This document shows positions 24,881-36,900 of a stretch of DNA of 64,000 nucleotides, one piece after another. The number at the start of each line of letters is the position of its first letter. Position 1 is the first letter of the stretch. The translations under genes and the position numbers were made by a program. The notes below the pieces were generated by a model. It saw only the letters and a list, made by a program, of their open reading frames with translations. It made no database searches and had not been told where the DNA came from. The DNA is taken from assembly GCA_035048485.1 (NCBI GenBank), contig CM068583.1, positions 49,132,790 through 49,196,789 on the forward strand, read 5' to 3'. This DNA is from Pteria penguin (Eukaryota; Mollusca; Bivalvia; Pterioida; Pteriidae).

Positions 24881-25938
24881 ATCAATGATTATATAATATA
24901 AATGATAATATAGGTATATTAAGGTCTCGTGAAGCGAGACCAGGCACGTGATATAAAGTTCTCTTTTGCATATAGAGATGTTTGATTAAAGTAACAATAG
25001 TTACGAGAGCAAACAATTTTACTGTTAATAAATTCATGTGTTCATTGTCTCCATGACAACTGATGTACACCATGTTCTAATAACAAAAGACAACTCAGCA
25101 TTTTATCTCCAATTATTCAAACCACTTTCGTTAATATATCGATATTTCTGTACTGTAACTCACATGTCCATCTTGTGTCATATGTCTATAATTTAAGGGT
25201 TGTGCTTAGCTACCACGTCAGGGTCGGGTATGATATTATATATAGTATACTTATATCTCAGCGCCTGTTTTATTTCTAGTTTGTTTGCTTTACATACTCT
25301 GTTGATGTTTATGTATATATGTCATTTATTATGCAAAATGCGTCGCTGTGTATACCTTAGATTTTTGCTTTTGCCGTTTTAGTTATTCATATATAAGTCA
25401 ACGTTTTATTTATTTAATTTTTTTATTGTTCATGTCCTTCTAGTCCTCAGGTACTTATCAGGTGTTTTGCTGGTTGCTTTTGCTACATGCCTGATATTGA
25501 TGTCGTTGTATAAGTTATTAGATGTCGGTGAAAAGCTCATTGGATTTTGTGTTGTCATGTTTATAATAAATGTCAATAATAACTGACTTAAAATAAATCT
25601 CATCTCAAAACTGTGGAATCAGGGCATACATTGATATATTCTTTTCTTCGTATTAAGCATATAAACACCACAAATTTCAATAATCTAAAGATAACATATT
25701 AATTAATTTTATATGCAAATATATTGATCTTTCAATTAAAAAAACAAAACAAAACAAACAAGTCAATAAGACGCGCCGTCTAATTATCTTAACTAACACT
25801 CTACACTATGATTATCTTATGAATTTAATTACATTATGTTCCCTTCTATTATCATCTATCATTAATACATTATACCTTAATTACTGAACATTACTTGGAG
25901 ATTTGAATGCTAATAATACTCCATATTTCAAATATCGA

Positions 25939-25946
25939 CTATAAAA
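25939..25946 (+). promoter_or_regulatory. TATA box of the acidic-protein gene
   Basis: CTATAAAAG 225-233 bp before the ATG at 26172, in sequence with no other strong core motif. A transcription start about 30 bp downstream would give a 5' leader of roughly 200 nt. Inference from motif and position only. Confidence 0.45.
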
Positions 25947-26171
25947 GATCCTCGAAAGTGATGGAAAAACTATTCCATTCTCAGCTCATTTATCGAATAC
26001 AAGGTTTGAAATCATAATATATACTTTAAAAAGCAACAAAGAATTTAACGAAGCGGTTTTGAATATTGTGTAAAACTATATCAAAGTTTAATGCAAATTA
26101 TATAAGAACATTTCTTTTGAAATTTGGTCCGTTTCTAAATTAAATTCGAAAATTTTCTTCTTGCTTTCACC

Positions 26172-27285
26172 ATGTCGAAGATAAATGAACTGAAGGACCG
26201 TCTGAGAGAGCAGGAAGCCTTCTATGCTATGGCATGCGGTCAGCTTGCAATACTCAATATTCACATGGAACAACTCTCCAAACGCTTTGACCGTGTGACA
26301 GCAACAGGACAGAAGTCGTTTAGGTACTCTTTACGCATGAAAATGGCCATTATGGAAGGCGTGAGGAATATGTTCTATGAGTTTGCGTCTCTAAAGGCAA
26401 CTTCTATCAACAGACTCCGACATGAAATTCTTATCGAACACGCCTTTTCGGAAGAAAACAGTACGGATTTGAACGATTCTTACCCTGTATTTGGTAGGTA
26501 TGGACATCCTGTGTTCATGATCAATAACAACGAAGATGAAGGAGAAGAAGAAAATAGCGACGACGAAGACGAAGATTATCTGACAGATACAGAGGAAGAA
26601 GAGGATATGTCTGAAGGAGAGATAGTGACATTGGTAAGGGCATTATTTTATTGTAGTATTCTTATTCTGCTGTCTGGATTACTTCTTACTAAAACTCATA
26701 GGGAATACTTCCCTTTTCCGCCATCTTGGAGGTATATGGCTGAATATTTGTGCATAAATTAATCATATTATATAAGTGATTTCTCCAAATGAAGAATGCT
26801 TCTGGAATTTTTGCAATTGTTATGCAACAATAAAGCTATAGTACAATGCTAAAATGTTTTCAGAAGAGTGAAAATATAAACAATTTTCTCACACACATTC
26901 AATAAATTTGGTATGAATATGAAGCAAATACATGTACATGTACTCCAGGGAGTAACTCAGATTAAATTTCATGCATTCGAAAACTATCTATAAAAACTTT
27001 TTTTCTTTTCTTTTCTTCTGTATTTTTTTTTCTTCTTTCTTTCGTTTTTTTTTCTCCCTTTTTTTTTTGATAAACAAATATATATTTCGAGCCGCTGAAA
27101 TTGCCAAATTGAAGAAGCACTTCTCATCTCATGTAGCTTGATTTATGATGGGTACATTTCTATTTTGTTCCACAACTTTAAAATAACATGAATCATGTAA
27201 TAATGCGTATAAACTCAGTCATTTGTACAGAATGTCTACAAATCTTGTAATCGTTTTCTCTCTTTTTTTTCAGATTGTAGAGTGA
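26172..27285 (+). CDS. uncharacterised acidic-tail protein, two exons (26172-26633, 27274-27285)
   Basis: The start is CACCATGT. Exon 1 encodes 154 residues and ends ACA TTG|GTAAGG in phase 0. The acceptor TTTTTTTTCAG at 27273 adds ATT GTA GAG TGA, giving 157 aa. Residues about 3-40 (ELKDRLREQEAFYAMACGQL onward) form a helical, coiled-coil-like start. The middle is basic and helical (FRYSLRMKMAIMEG). From residue about 116 it is strongly acidic (repeated E/D with YLTDTEEEED). No signal peptide or membrane segment appears in the spliced product; the hydrophobic end of the unspliced frame (to 26762) is intronic and overlaps a repeat. I do not recognise the family. A small nuclear or cytosolic regulator is possible, but the function is unknown. 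Its TATA box and short single intron suggest an inducible gene (inference). Confidence 0.7.
26695..26990 (+). repeat. dispersed repeat in the intron, shared with 18150-18450
   Basis: Matches the 18150-18450 repeat ('TTTCTCCA', 'TTGCAATTGTTATGCAACAATAAA' against 'TTGTGCAACTGTTATGCAATAATAAA'). It explains why the open frame after the donor at 26633 reads on into hydrophobic noise. Confidence 0.65.
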
Positions 27286-27441
27286 GCAGATGATCTGGTG
27301 TCAGAAGTAGATCAGGGAGTATGGTTTATATTGTTCATAACTAATTCATACCTGCGTGACATCTAGGTATTTTGGCAATGAACTTCCAGCCGAAGCTGAT
27401 ACTCTATGAAATGCTGATATACTTAATTTGCTTGTTTACAG

Positions 27442-27552
27442 GTCAAAGGGTATGTTCCGGGATTTGACGTCCGTTCTTCCATGTCGGATCATTCAACCCC
27501 TTCAAAAGAAATGCGCGGCGATACCGATTGCAGAGATACGGGAACCACGTGA
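27442..27552 (+). CDS. alternative terminal exon of the acidic-protein gene
   Basis: Acceptor CTTGTTTACAG at 27441, then 37 codons in phase 0: VKGYVPGFDVRSSMSDHSTP and SKEMRGDTDCRDTGTT, stop at 27550-27552. Joined to exon 1 (donor 26633) it replaces the three residues IVE with 36 polar residues, giving 190 aa. The composition is protein-like and less AT-rich than its flanks. It is either an alternative last exon or the main one, with 27274 as a rival acceptor. Confidence 0.5.
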   Translation, partial: VKGYVPGFDVRSSMSDHSTPSKEMRGDTDCRDTGTT

Positions 27553-27701
27553 TTATGACGCCAGAGACGAAATAGTACATAGACTTATACCCAATTCCTT
27601 TTATCACAATACAACACATCACAATACATTGTATTGATTGCATTATAATTGCTAATACCATAATGTGCTGTTCTCATATTTGTGCATGGTACATGATAAG
27701 A

Positions 27702-27707
27702 AATAAA
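27702..27707 (+). terminator. AATAAA polyadenylation signal
   Basis: AATAAA 150 bp after the stop of the alternative last exon, and the first such signal downstream of it. It would serve both splice forms. Confidence 0.5.
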
Positions 27708-27972
27708 ATGCATGATCTAAAACATGTTTGGCTTTGTTGACCATTAAAAGCGGAGTATCCTGCAAGAACGTGACGCCCTGCTGGTCACAATATGAACATC
27801 TGTGACGAGATGACCTTTCATGCGGTACTTTTAATGAGAATTTCACTATGACTCATTTTTTGATGGATTAGTTTTCTTTCTTGTTTCATTGTAACTACAT
27901 GAACAAGCATTACCATTATACATGTACGTAGAATTCAGTAAGGTCTTGCATGGTTTGGAACTATACTCCAGA

Positions 27973-27973
<1 letters not shown>

Positions 27974-28064
<91 letters not shown>
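27974..28064. repeat. (AT)45 microsatellite
   Basis: About 91 bp of perfect AT dinucleotide, giving false I/Y repeat frames on both strands. Confidence 0.98.
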
Positions 28065-28067
<3 letters not shown>

Positions 28068-28099
28068 CGACAGCAATCTTCCCACAATGGCTGTTAATT

Positions 28100-31000
28100 T
28101 GAAGACCAACGATAGGCACCATATTAATTAGACTTGCCATTCGGAGAAAGTGACAATAATTCTTTTGAATCTTTTTCATTACATTGAAATCGGACTTGCT
28201 CTTTACAGAATAGTGGTGTATACACATGATCATATCATCCATGTTATATTCAATTTTTTTTTTTTTGCACCAAAACGAAGAAGAAAAGAGAGAAGATAAA
28301 TCACGTATCATAAATCAAGATTTTTAAGATGCTCATTATAACTGGATATCAGATCTGTCCTATTTTCGCATCAGACGGATTACCGATTATGCTCGAAATC
28401 AAGGTTACATATTAAAATGAATTGTCGTTTAGGAGAAGAAATGTTACTAAGATTTTCTAGATAACTACTATTATGTTAGTTTTGGATATTTGGACAAGTA
28501 CAATTCTTGTTAAAGATAAACCATAGGTCATATCATATTTAGTCAAAGTCCAATACCAATAGAACTAACTGTTCAGGAGACTAGCGATGATAACATTTTC
28601 ATGTTGGCTGCCGGGCAGATTAATTTCCACGCGAGACCATGGCCAACTATCCAGTTAAGTTCCCATATCTGACATAAGTAAGGTACATCACTCTGTGGGA
28701 TTAGCGATTATCATAATCAAATTTTCACGATGACAGCCATATGCATTGTGGAATATCAAATAAGTATGATTTCTATTTAGGATCAATTATAGGTCATACT
28801 TTGTCATACATTAAGCTCCTTTATCCTATATTCATAAGATTTAAGGTATCTGAAGAGTAGCGATAACAAGCATATCCAGCCAGCCACCCCCCCCCCCCCC
28901 CGAAAAAAAAAAAAAGAAAAGAAAGAAAGAAAAAACCGGACGACAGACGTCGGCATACGCTCTTCTGCTCTCTACCTTCTAAGACGGAAGGTAGTGTTGT
29001 TTAATGTAATATCTAAAATTGTAATATTAGTTCGCAACAGACCTTGTTTCAGCTGAGCAGGAGTGAACGTGTCTTATATTACAAACAAAATGTTAAAAGT
29101 TTCACGATGGAAAGAGGGGACGGGACAAAAATCCAAAAAAGATCCCAAAAACGAACAATAGGCCCCAGTGGGGAATACAATTTAGTCATTCACATATACC
29201 AGATTGCTTGAAGAAATTTGCAGAAACATACATGTATCTTCTCTTCCTTAGTGTGTTTTGACTACCGACAAATGACTGTAAACTTACTTCTTTACAATGA
29301 ATAAAGTAAGACAATGACACAAAATATGTGAAAAAAGGATTAAGCCAGATTTTTTTCTCATTTTTTAAAATGACTTAAGTCAATGAGTGCTGCAAAGCAT
29401 TTTAAAACTTCTATTGCTGTAAAGTGAACTTTAAAAAATTCACTTAAGCGGGTTTGAACTAATACCCCACTGTACACCAGAATTTTATTCTTATAAACTG
29501 CAAATGCGGTGTCGAGAAAACTGTGCATGCATATGACGTATTAGGTGGTATTGACATCGACAATTCTAAAGTTTAGAACTTTACGTCTCATAAACTGCAT
29601 AGATGCTTCACTCTGGGCAGTATTTGACAATCAACCTGTATTAAATTAGAGTTAAAATTACCTATTCTAAATCGACAGAGATGGTATCAATATTTAAATT
29701 CAAGCTTAAGAAGTATTTTCCTGACCAAATGTATCTTTTAAAATGTGACAATTAATACTTTTTGGAGAATTAGATGTGAAACTGCACCGATTGTACATGT
29801 ATTTAAACTGGGCCAAGAGAATATGAAATACTTTGTTTTAGATTCAACGAGATTTAAAGTTATCTAATTAAAATACATATGATAAACCGCAGTCAGAATT
29901 ATTATCGACCATGTTATTCTATAGTACTTGAGAATATGATATAGTTTTTATGACAATTTTAACCATGTGATAACGAAATGGGGAAACTTTCGAGTTCACC
30001 GTACACTAAAAAATTAAGTCGAGCTTGTTCTATGATGTAAACTATGTTTATAAGTTTAAGTTGTTGTGTATTTTGTATTCTAGTGTAAATAAATTTGAAA
30101 ATTCTCAGATGTCACAAGCATTTCACAAATGTGTTTTACAGTATCGTTTGCATATACATGTAATACATTAAGGTCATTTTCGATTCTCTCTGACTTTGTA
30201 TTCAGACAATTCGCATTATTAGAGACGAGGCTGTTCGAGGTTATTTTAAGTATGTTGAAAATAAAAGTTTTTGCCCTGATGTACACCGATATCATGAAGA
30301 AATACATAAGAATATATACCATTACACGGTATTTTGGATTTTATACAAATAGAAATATTTGTTAATACTTTAAAAACATTTGCCATCAATATTTCTTAGT
30401 AAGACCTTGTTACCATACTGGGTTAGATGCCTTTTCAGGTCAATAAAAGCACAATATACATGTAACTGTATTCTTAAAGTTCTTTATAATTCACGAAGAG
30501 AACATAGTAAGAAGATGTGATCAACAGTAGAAACCTGTTTTACTAACAATATTTCTCCCAAATAAACTGTACTTGCTCAGCATAATCAAATAGTCTTTGA
30601 TTCGGTATGGATGTAAATAATTTACACAGACATATAAGAGTAATTGGTCCATGACTTTTTGGATCATACATTACACTTATTCCTATAAATGGATATAATA
30701 TTTTCATATAGCCACTGAGATGGACATATTCCATGCTCAAAAACCCAGATCATCTACATGTACATACAAAGATGAGGACAGCTGTGACATAAATTTTATC
30801 TATTCGTTATAGATTTTATCTTCACCTCTCGCTTTGTTGTTGCTGAACAATTTGATACACTTCAATATCTCATAAGAGTTTTAGGTTTATGTATCGTGTT
30901 AATTAATTCAATATTAGACAAAATATCTAAATTTTCCACAAACAAAACAGCATCTTCTCTGTCATTGCTGATTTCATCGGAAAACGATTTTGAACTAGTT

Positions 31001-31360
31001 AAATAAATCTTCAATGCTAGCTTCGCATGGTTTTTACTAGTGTTATATGTGTTGTATTCAGTATTTTCCACCACTCATTGGGATTTTTATCTCCACAGTT
31101 TCAGTTTGTATGTCATCTGTGTTTTATATTTAATAACAGTTGTTTTCAGTCTATGTTTGTATTTTCCAGTCTATGTTGTATTTTTTTTTCTCAATCACAC
31201 AGATTCGATTTTGAAATATCACCACCATATCTGTTACATAGACTTTTGTTTGTCGATAGTTTTGTTTTGCACTGTTACTGTCGTATACACTACCTTGCTT
31301 TTAAAAAAATTAGTTTTCCTTCTTCTGTATATATATATATATTGATTGGCTATTAAAGCT
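28100..31360. other. no gene seen
   Basis: AT-rich sequence with mononucleotide runs (C14/A13 near 28887). ORFs of 60-109 codons are low-complexity and lack splice or protein-like signals on either strand. Confidence 0.5.
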
Positions 31361-31370
31361 TTATTTTTGT

Positions 31371-31465
31371 GGAGCTCGAGTAGCTCAGTCGGTTAGAGAG
31401 TCGGATGCATGACAGCTAGGTGATTCGGTACCATAGGTCATGGGTTTGAGTCCCAGACAGGGAAC
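31371..31465 (+). mobile_element. tRNA-like SINE head
   Basis: A box TAGCTCAGTCGG at 31381 and B box GGGTTTGAGTCCC at 31442, about 50 bp apart as in a pol III promoter. The flanks do not pair into an acceptor stem, so this is a tRNA-derived element and not a tRNA gene. Confidence 0.65.
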
Positions 31466-31595
31466 AAATATAAGTGAAATATAGGGTGCCTTGTTAGCTG
31501 TAGTGTCTTTGTGCTTTATATGTTTGTCTAATTTGTCTTTATTTTCAACAGGTATTTCTTCGGAGATCCAAGGTCCATAGTACTCCCAGGTGTTT

Positions 31596-31640
31596 CACTG
31601 AATCTCTCTCTCTCTCTCTCTCTCTATTTTTTTTTTCTTC
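31596..31640. repeat. (CT)n followed by poly(T)
   Basis: TCTCTCTC tract, then T10. Simple repeat. Confidence 0.9.
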
Positions 31641-32479
31641 ATCAAAAACATCTTTAGTAAATGTATCATCAAGATTGACATAGGCAACTTTGAGAACAGT
31701 TTCATCAGTAAAGTTCGTGCAATACATTGTATCATTGAAATTTTTCGATTTCGTTGATGATATATGTATATGTATGTATATATCCATATACATGTATATT
31801 GTTATTCGTAGTTATACTATCGTATTATGTACACATCTGACCTGTAACCAGTTGAAGACTGGCTACTTGTAAAGTCCACTCTATTGGGACCATCAGATAT
31901 AAAATGTTGATATTATCTAGAATTAGGGTAACATCAAATTCAAAGTACTGAAGGCAGTTTTATGAGATTACACGTCAGAAGTACGTGTAATTGTAAAAAT
32001 ACAAGAAATATTCAATTATATTGCAATAAGTCATGAAATTTACATAAGTGTTTACACACCTATTTATAAATCTGTAATTGAAAAATATTTACTTGTACAT
32101 ATCAATAGATTTCAATTCGATATGATTAAACTTTCCCGAGCCACTTAATCCACTTACATTTTAAGACCTAGAAATAGGAGTAATTCGAATACACTATAAT
32201 ACTGACGCTAGTACTTAATACTTTGATTTCTAAGTTTTCATAAATGGGACACAGCAAATGAAATGAAACTCGTCTCTAGCGTAATCCACTATAATTGAAA
32301 TTCATTTTATACCTCTCTTATTTAGATCTACATAAACGTATTTTCTTTCGATACCGTGTGTAAATAAACTTGTCACTTTATGTCGACTGTAATGTGTATC
32401 GTATTATAACAGTCTATGATATCAATCTATACGGATAATACTCTTAGACTGATACATCATATGCTGTCATGAATTAGCA

Positions 32480-33165
32480 AGTGCAACGCTTAGCGTAGCA
32501 TAATACGCCCGTCGCTTAGTTTGAATGGGATGACATTTGAAAGTATTTTGTCTATTGTTCAGGACCTCAGAATGACACATGCTTTGGCCCTGGGCAACGA
32601 CCTTGTGAAATGTTATGGAAACCAATGAAGGCAGTAAGAGGTTGTGGCAAGCAGAAGAGTTTAAACCCCTCTTCCCTATTTTCCTTCTATGTTAAAATTG
32701 TCAGTGTACTGAAGAAATAAAATTCTGTAATATATATTAAAGTTCATATGTAACTCTCGCACCAATTTAAATTTGAAAGAGATGGTGTGAGAAATTAATT
32801 TCATATAATTTCACAATAAAGAATCAAAGACCCATAATTCTGTACGACAAAGGGGATATTTTCAAATCGAAAGTAGAAGTTTTATGAAAATCCATTCACG
32901 ATCTCTAAAATTATTGTGTCCCATAGAAATGCCACTATTCTATCCATGAAGAAAAAAAGAATCAAAGTACCATAACTCCGTAACGACACAACGGATTTTT
33001 TTTTTCAAAATCAAAAGGGCTCTTCCTCAATGTTAAAAGTGTTGTGCGTAAGTTTTATGTAAAACCACGAACGTGTAATAAAGATATAGCGTCCCAAAGC
33101 GGAAGGACAGACGGACATCACCATATCAAAATACGCCCCGTCTATGACGGGCGTATAAAAACAAG
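32480..33165 (+). repeat. dispersed element with GGGCGTATAA terminus
   Basis: Begins near GCTTAGCGTAGCATAATACG and ends TCTATGACGGGCGTATAAAA, with ACAGACGGACATC just before the end. The first part (ATTGTTCAGGACCTCAGAATG) matches 35860-35990 and the end matches 36840-36900. It contains repeated 'CATAACTC(C/T)GTA(A)CGAC' units. Likely a non-autonomous mobile element. Confidence 0.75.
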
Positions 33166-33360
33166 ACTGGATTCAGATTTTGAAAATAAATTCTTCGATC
33201 ATTTTCGTTGCTAGAGATGACATTAAGTTATGTGACTGTTTAGTTTGCATTGAGATAGCTTTATAAACGTGCCCTATTTGTTATAGGGATAGCACAAACA
33301 TTTAGAGAGATATGAAAATACATAAATATATATACAATTCTAATACACGTGCCTGTTTGC

Positions 33361-33457
33361 AATCTGATTAAAACCATATCTTTATTCCGCTTCTCTATTT
33401 GTCCTCTTGCAATGGACAAATAGAGAAGCGGAATAAAGAAATGGTTTCAATCAGATT
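33361..33457. mobile_element. near-perfect foldback MITE, 44-bp arms
   Basis: The left arm AATCTGATTAAAACCATATC... and right arm ...GGTTTCAATCAGATT pair over 44 bp with about three mismatches around a 9-bp loop. The arms are far better matched than in the copy at 23014-23113, so this copy is probably younger. Confidence 0.88.
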
Positions 33458-33558
33458 GGTCTGTGTGTAATTATCAAGACGATGATTTACAAAAATGAAA
33501 ATAGTACTTAATTTAATTTAATTTTTATAAATCACAATATCACACATTGCACTACATA

Positions 33559-33564
33559 TTTATT
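33559..33564 (-). terminator. AATAAA polyadenylation signal downstream of exon copy C
   Basis: TTTATT on the plus strand, about 290 bp past the stop at 33851 in the minus direction. Candidate 3' end for transcripts using copy C. Confidence 0.35.
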
Positions 33565-33850
33565 TTTATAAACCTTTATACATGTTAGTTTCTTTTACTT
33601 ATTTTTCTATACTTATTTATGACAAATCTATACAAATTTATGACTTATGGGAAAAATCATAAGAATATTTAATATAGAAGAATATAATTTCATTGATACA
33701 TACTTGTCCCTCCATAGTTGTAAAAAACCACGCAGGTTCCATTGTTCTACGTTTACTACATATATACATTACTCGAGCACACTGCGAAAGAAGACTATGA
33801 TTTCCTTATACATGTATATTCTATACGAAACAGATTGTTTCTGGGAAGGA

Positions 33851-33958
33851 TTATTTTGATCTTAATGTTGTTTTTCCTAAGTATTCTTGCAGATGATCTA
33901 TGTGAAGATCCTTCAGATGTAAAAGGTGCTCAAGACGTTGTAGTCTGGATTTCATTTT
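33851..33958 (-). CDS. SPEF1-type terminal exon, copy C
   Basis: Acceptor TTTGTTTCACACACAG, phase 0, 35 codons to TAA (33853-33851): KMKSRLQRLEHLLHLKDLHI, DHLQEYLGKTTLRSK. It aligns with A and B from the first codon, with the same phase and spacing to RLEHL. It is more diverged, and its tail is unrelated. It may be a third SPEF1 last exon or the last exon of the small gene starting at 35752. The acceptor is followed upstream by the 42-bp minisatellite. Confidence 0.75.
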   Translation of the reverse strand, partial: KMKSRLQRLEHLLHLKDLHIDHLQEYLGKTTLRSK

Positions 33959-36900
33959 CTGTGTGTGAAACAAAAAGTATTTATACTTGCTATAAACGGG
34001 ATTTATAATATTACGATGTAACGTTGTCCGTTTGTCAGTCCGCCTTATAATGACATGGTTTGGCGCTGTCCACTTGTCAGTTTGCCTTATAATGGCATGG
34101 TGTGGTGTTGTCCATTTATCAATCCGCTTCAGAGTGATATGGTAACACGTTGTCCGTTTGTCAGTTCGCCTTATTATGGCATGGTATGGCGTTGTCCATT
34201 TGTCAGTTCGCCTTATTATGGCATGGTATGGCGTTGTCCATTTGTCAGTTCGCCTTATTATGGTATGGTATGGTATGGCGTTGTCCATTTGTCAGTTCGC
34301 TTTATTATGACATGGTATGGCGTTGTCCATTTATCAGTATGTCTTATAATGGCATGGCATGGCGTGGTCCATTTGTGAATTCGCCTTATAATGATGCAAT
34401 AGTCATTATACAATAAGGTATTTGATTTCATTGTAATGCAATGAAAAATATGTGACATTTGATACTGCTGTAGGAATGGAAAGGATAGACACTTTTTAGG
34501 TGGTACCCTAGTAGGTCAAAAGTTGATAAACTTTAAATTCAATGTCCCAGTTAAAGCAACAAATATAAGCTTATAGTACATATGAATCAACAAGAGTTTT
34601 ACTCATTACTATACCTTAAGACATGCATTACCCTCCTCTAAATTTGTACACTAGCCAAACTTGGTGTAGTAGCTAGGCTTCATATGAAAACGGACCGGGT
34701 TTGATTCTTAAATGTCGCCAATATGTTTAAGAAGTTGGTTATTTCCAGTGTCTATGCCGCCATATGGCAAAAATAAAGTGCTCTAAGTGACCATAGAACC
34801 ACAACCAATCCTTCGAGTATCCAATTCTCAAACAAAAACCTCATTAAATGTTTACTTACTTCCCGTATCATCATGAATGCATTACACAAAAAAGAAATAT
34901 GACTGACCAATTTATCAGTAGGAAACAGTACATTTGTTACGTACGTATTGCTTTGATTTTAATTTCAAGTTCATACCATCAGCCTGTACTCCAAGTCGAA
35001 AACCTCAACTCGTCCTATCTTTTGTTATCTAACATGTTCTAATTTTGAACAAATTCAAATCAGACCACTACGTTTGTTGTGAGGAATGGGATAACATATG
35101 AGCACAATATTCAAAGCAAATCTAAGGCAAAATTAAATGCTTGTTTAGGATATCAGCAAATAAACCAGAGAATAGACAATAGATTGCTTTGACTTAAATT
35201 TCCATTTCCGTTTAAAGGATTGTATTTATAAAAGCAAAGAAAAAACAACCCCCCCCCCCCCCAAAAAAAAAAAAAACCCAACAAAAATATCATATAATTT
35301 GAAAGTAACTGAAATCCTTGGGCTTATAGACATAAACAAAACCCTATGTTGGTCTGAACTGCATCGAGTCATATTCCGTTACAGGACCATATGATATTAG
35401 AAGGGTTGCCATCCATAAAAGGGCATGGAGAAGTGTTTAAAGTTGTTTGGATTGTGGTTAACACCATAACCCAAACAACTCTCGCATAAAAAGTTATTAC
35501 CGATGTAAATCCTTTACATAAACACATGTGCTGTTGCATTCTATATTTTGTTGTATGATATAATAATTGCTGATCATGAGTAGTTCTCACCCAGATTGTG
35601 CCGTCTTTAAGTTCCGAAATGTGAACTTTGTCTTGGTAAACATAGTAGTCGACGTAGGAATTGTCGCCTGGTTTGTAACTCACCAGTTGTTTATTATGAT
35701 CTGGTTTTTGCGTAGTTGAATGATCACAGACTTTCCAATTTATTTGATTCATTGTGCTAGAATAAAATATATATAGGTACATGTATTTATATCTCAAGCA
35801 CTCGAATTGCAACCATATGATGGGATGAAATTTAAAAGTATGGAAACATTCCCTATTTGCCTATTATTCAGGACCTCATGATGACTCATACTTTGGCAAC
35901 AATCCTGAGAAATATTATGGAAATCCATGAAGGCAGTAAGAAGTTGTGGCAAACAGAAGAATTTAACCCCCTCCCTCCTTATTTTTCTTCCATTTAAAAG
36001 ATGTAAGGGCACAGAAGAAATAAAATCCTGTAATGTATATCAATGTTCATACATAACTCTAGCACCAGTTTTAATTTGAAAGAGTTAGAGTGAGAAGTGA
36101 ATTTTTTATAATTACACAATAAAAAACTCAAAGACTCATAACTCTGTACCGACAAAGGGGGTATTTTCAAAATAGGCTGGCAATGCCTCTCTATATCTTT
36201 GCGCAGGGACAGCTAGCAAGAGCAGGTAACTCCAGTCTATTTTCAAAGTGGAAAGGCATCTTCCTTTATTTCATCAGAGTAATCTGTGTAAGTTTTATTA
36301 CAAATCCATTCACGGTTACTAAAGTTATTGTTTCCCTTAGAAACTGACATTATTCTATCCGTAAAAAAATCGAAGTTCCATAACTCTGTAACGACAAGAC
36401 GGATTTTTTTTTTTCGAAATCCAACAGGCTCTTCCTCCATGTTATTCACGAAAAACCACCAACGTTAACTAAAGTTATCGTGTCCCACAGAAACTGCCAT
36501 TATCCTATGAATGTCAAAAACCGAAGTCCCTTAACTCCGTAACGACAAAGCGGATTTTTTTCAAAATCGAAAGGGCTCTTTTTCATTCTTATTTTAGTAT
36601 TTTCTGTAAGTTTTATGAAAACTCACACACGATTACTTAAGTTATTGCGTCCCATAGAAACTGCCATTATCCTATCAATGCCCAAAATCAAAGGCCCATA
36701 ACTCGGTAACAAGACGGATTTTGTTTTCAAAATCGAAAGGGCTCCTCTATGTTATATAAGCATTCTGTATAACTTTCATGAAAAACTACTCACGTTTAAT
36801 AAAGTAAACGCGTTCCATAGCGGGCGGACAGACGGACAAATGGACAGACAGAAGGACATCGCCATACCATAATACGTCCCACCTATGACGAGCGGATAAA

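Larger units (their letters stand above)
16337..25900. other. region between ZFYVE27 and the acidic-protein gene, no confident gene
   Basis: It should contain the ZFYVE27 5' UTR exon and promoter, which I could not locate. Contents I can support are listed separately: a tandem repeat pair, a LINE tail, foldbacks and one unassigned exon-like ORF. 19.5-20.4 kb and 22.2-23.0 kb show nothing recognisable. Confidence 0.5.

Noticed and set aside
26634..26762. C-terminal membrane anchor (FYCSILILLSGLLLTK) of the acidic protein
   Set aside because: It lies past a good GTAAGG donor and merges into a dispersed repeat shared with 18.2 kb, so it is intron sequence.
27846..28311. Proteins with long (YI)n runs
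   Set aside because: They come entirely from the (AT)45 microsatellite.
31381..31455. Functional tRNA gene
   Set aside because: A and B boxes are present, but the ends do not pair and no anticodon arm could be drawn. It is better explained as a SINE head.
34055..34458. Plus-strand ORFs with repeated MVWRCPFVSSPYYG
   Set aside because: Period-three translation of the 42-bp minisatellite, with no upstream signals. Only the minus-strand link to copy C was kept, as an observation.
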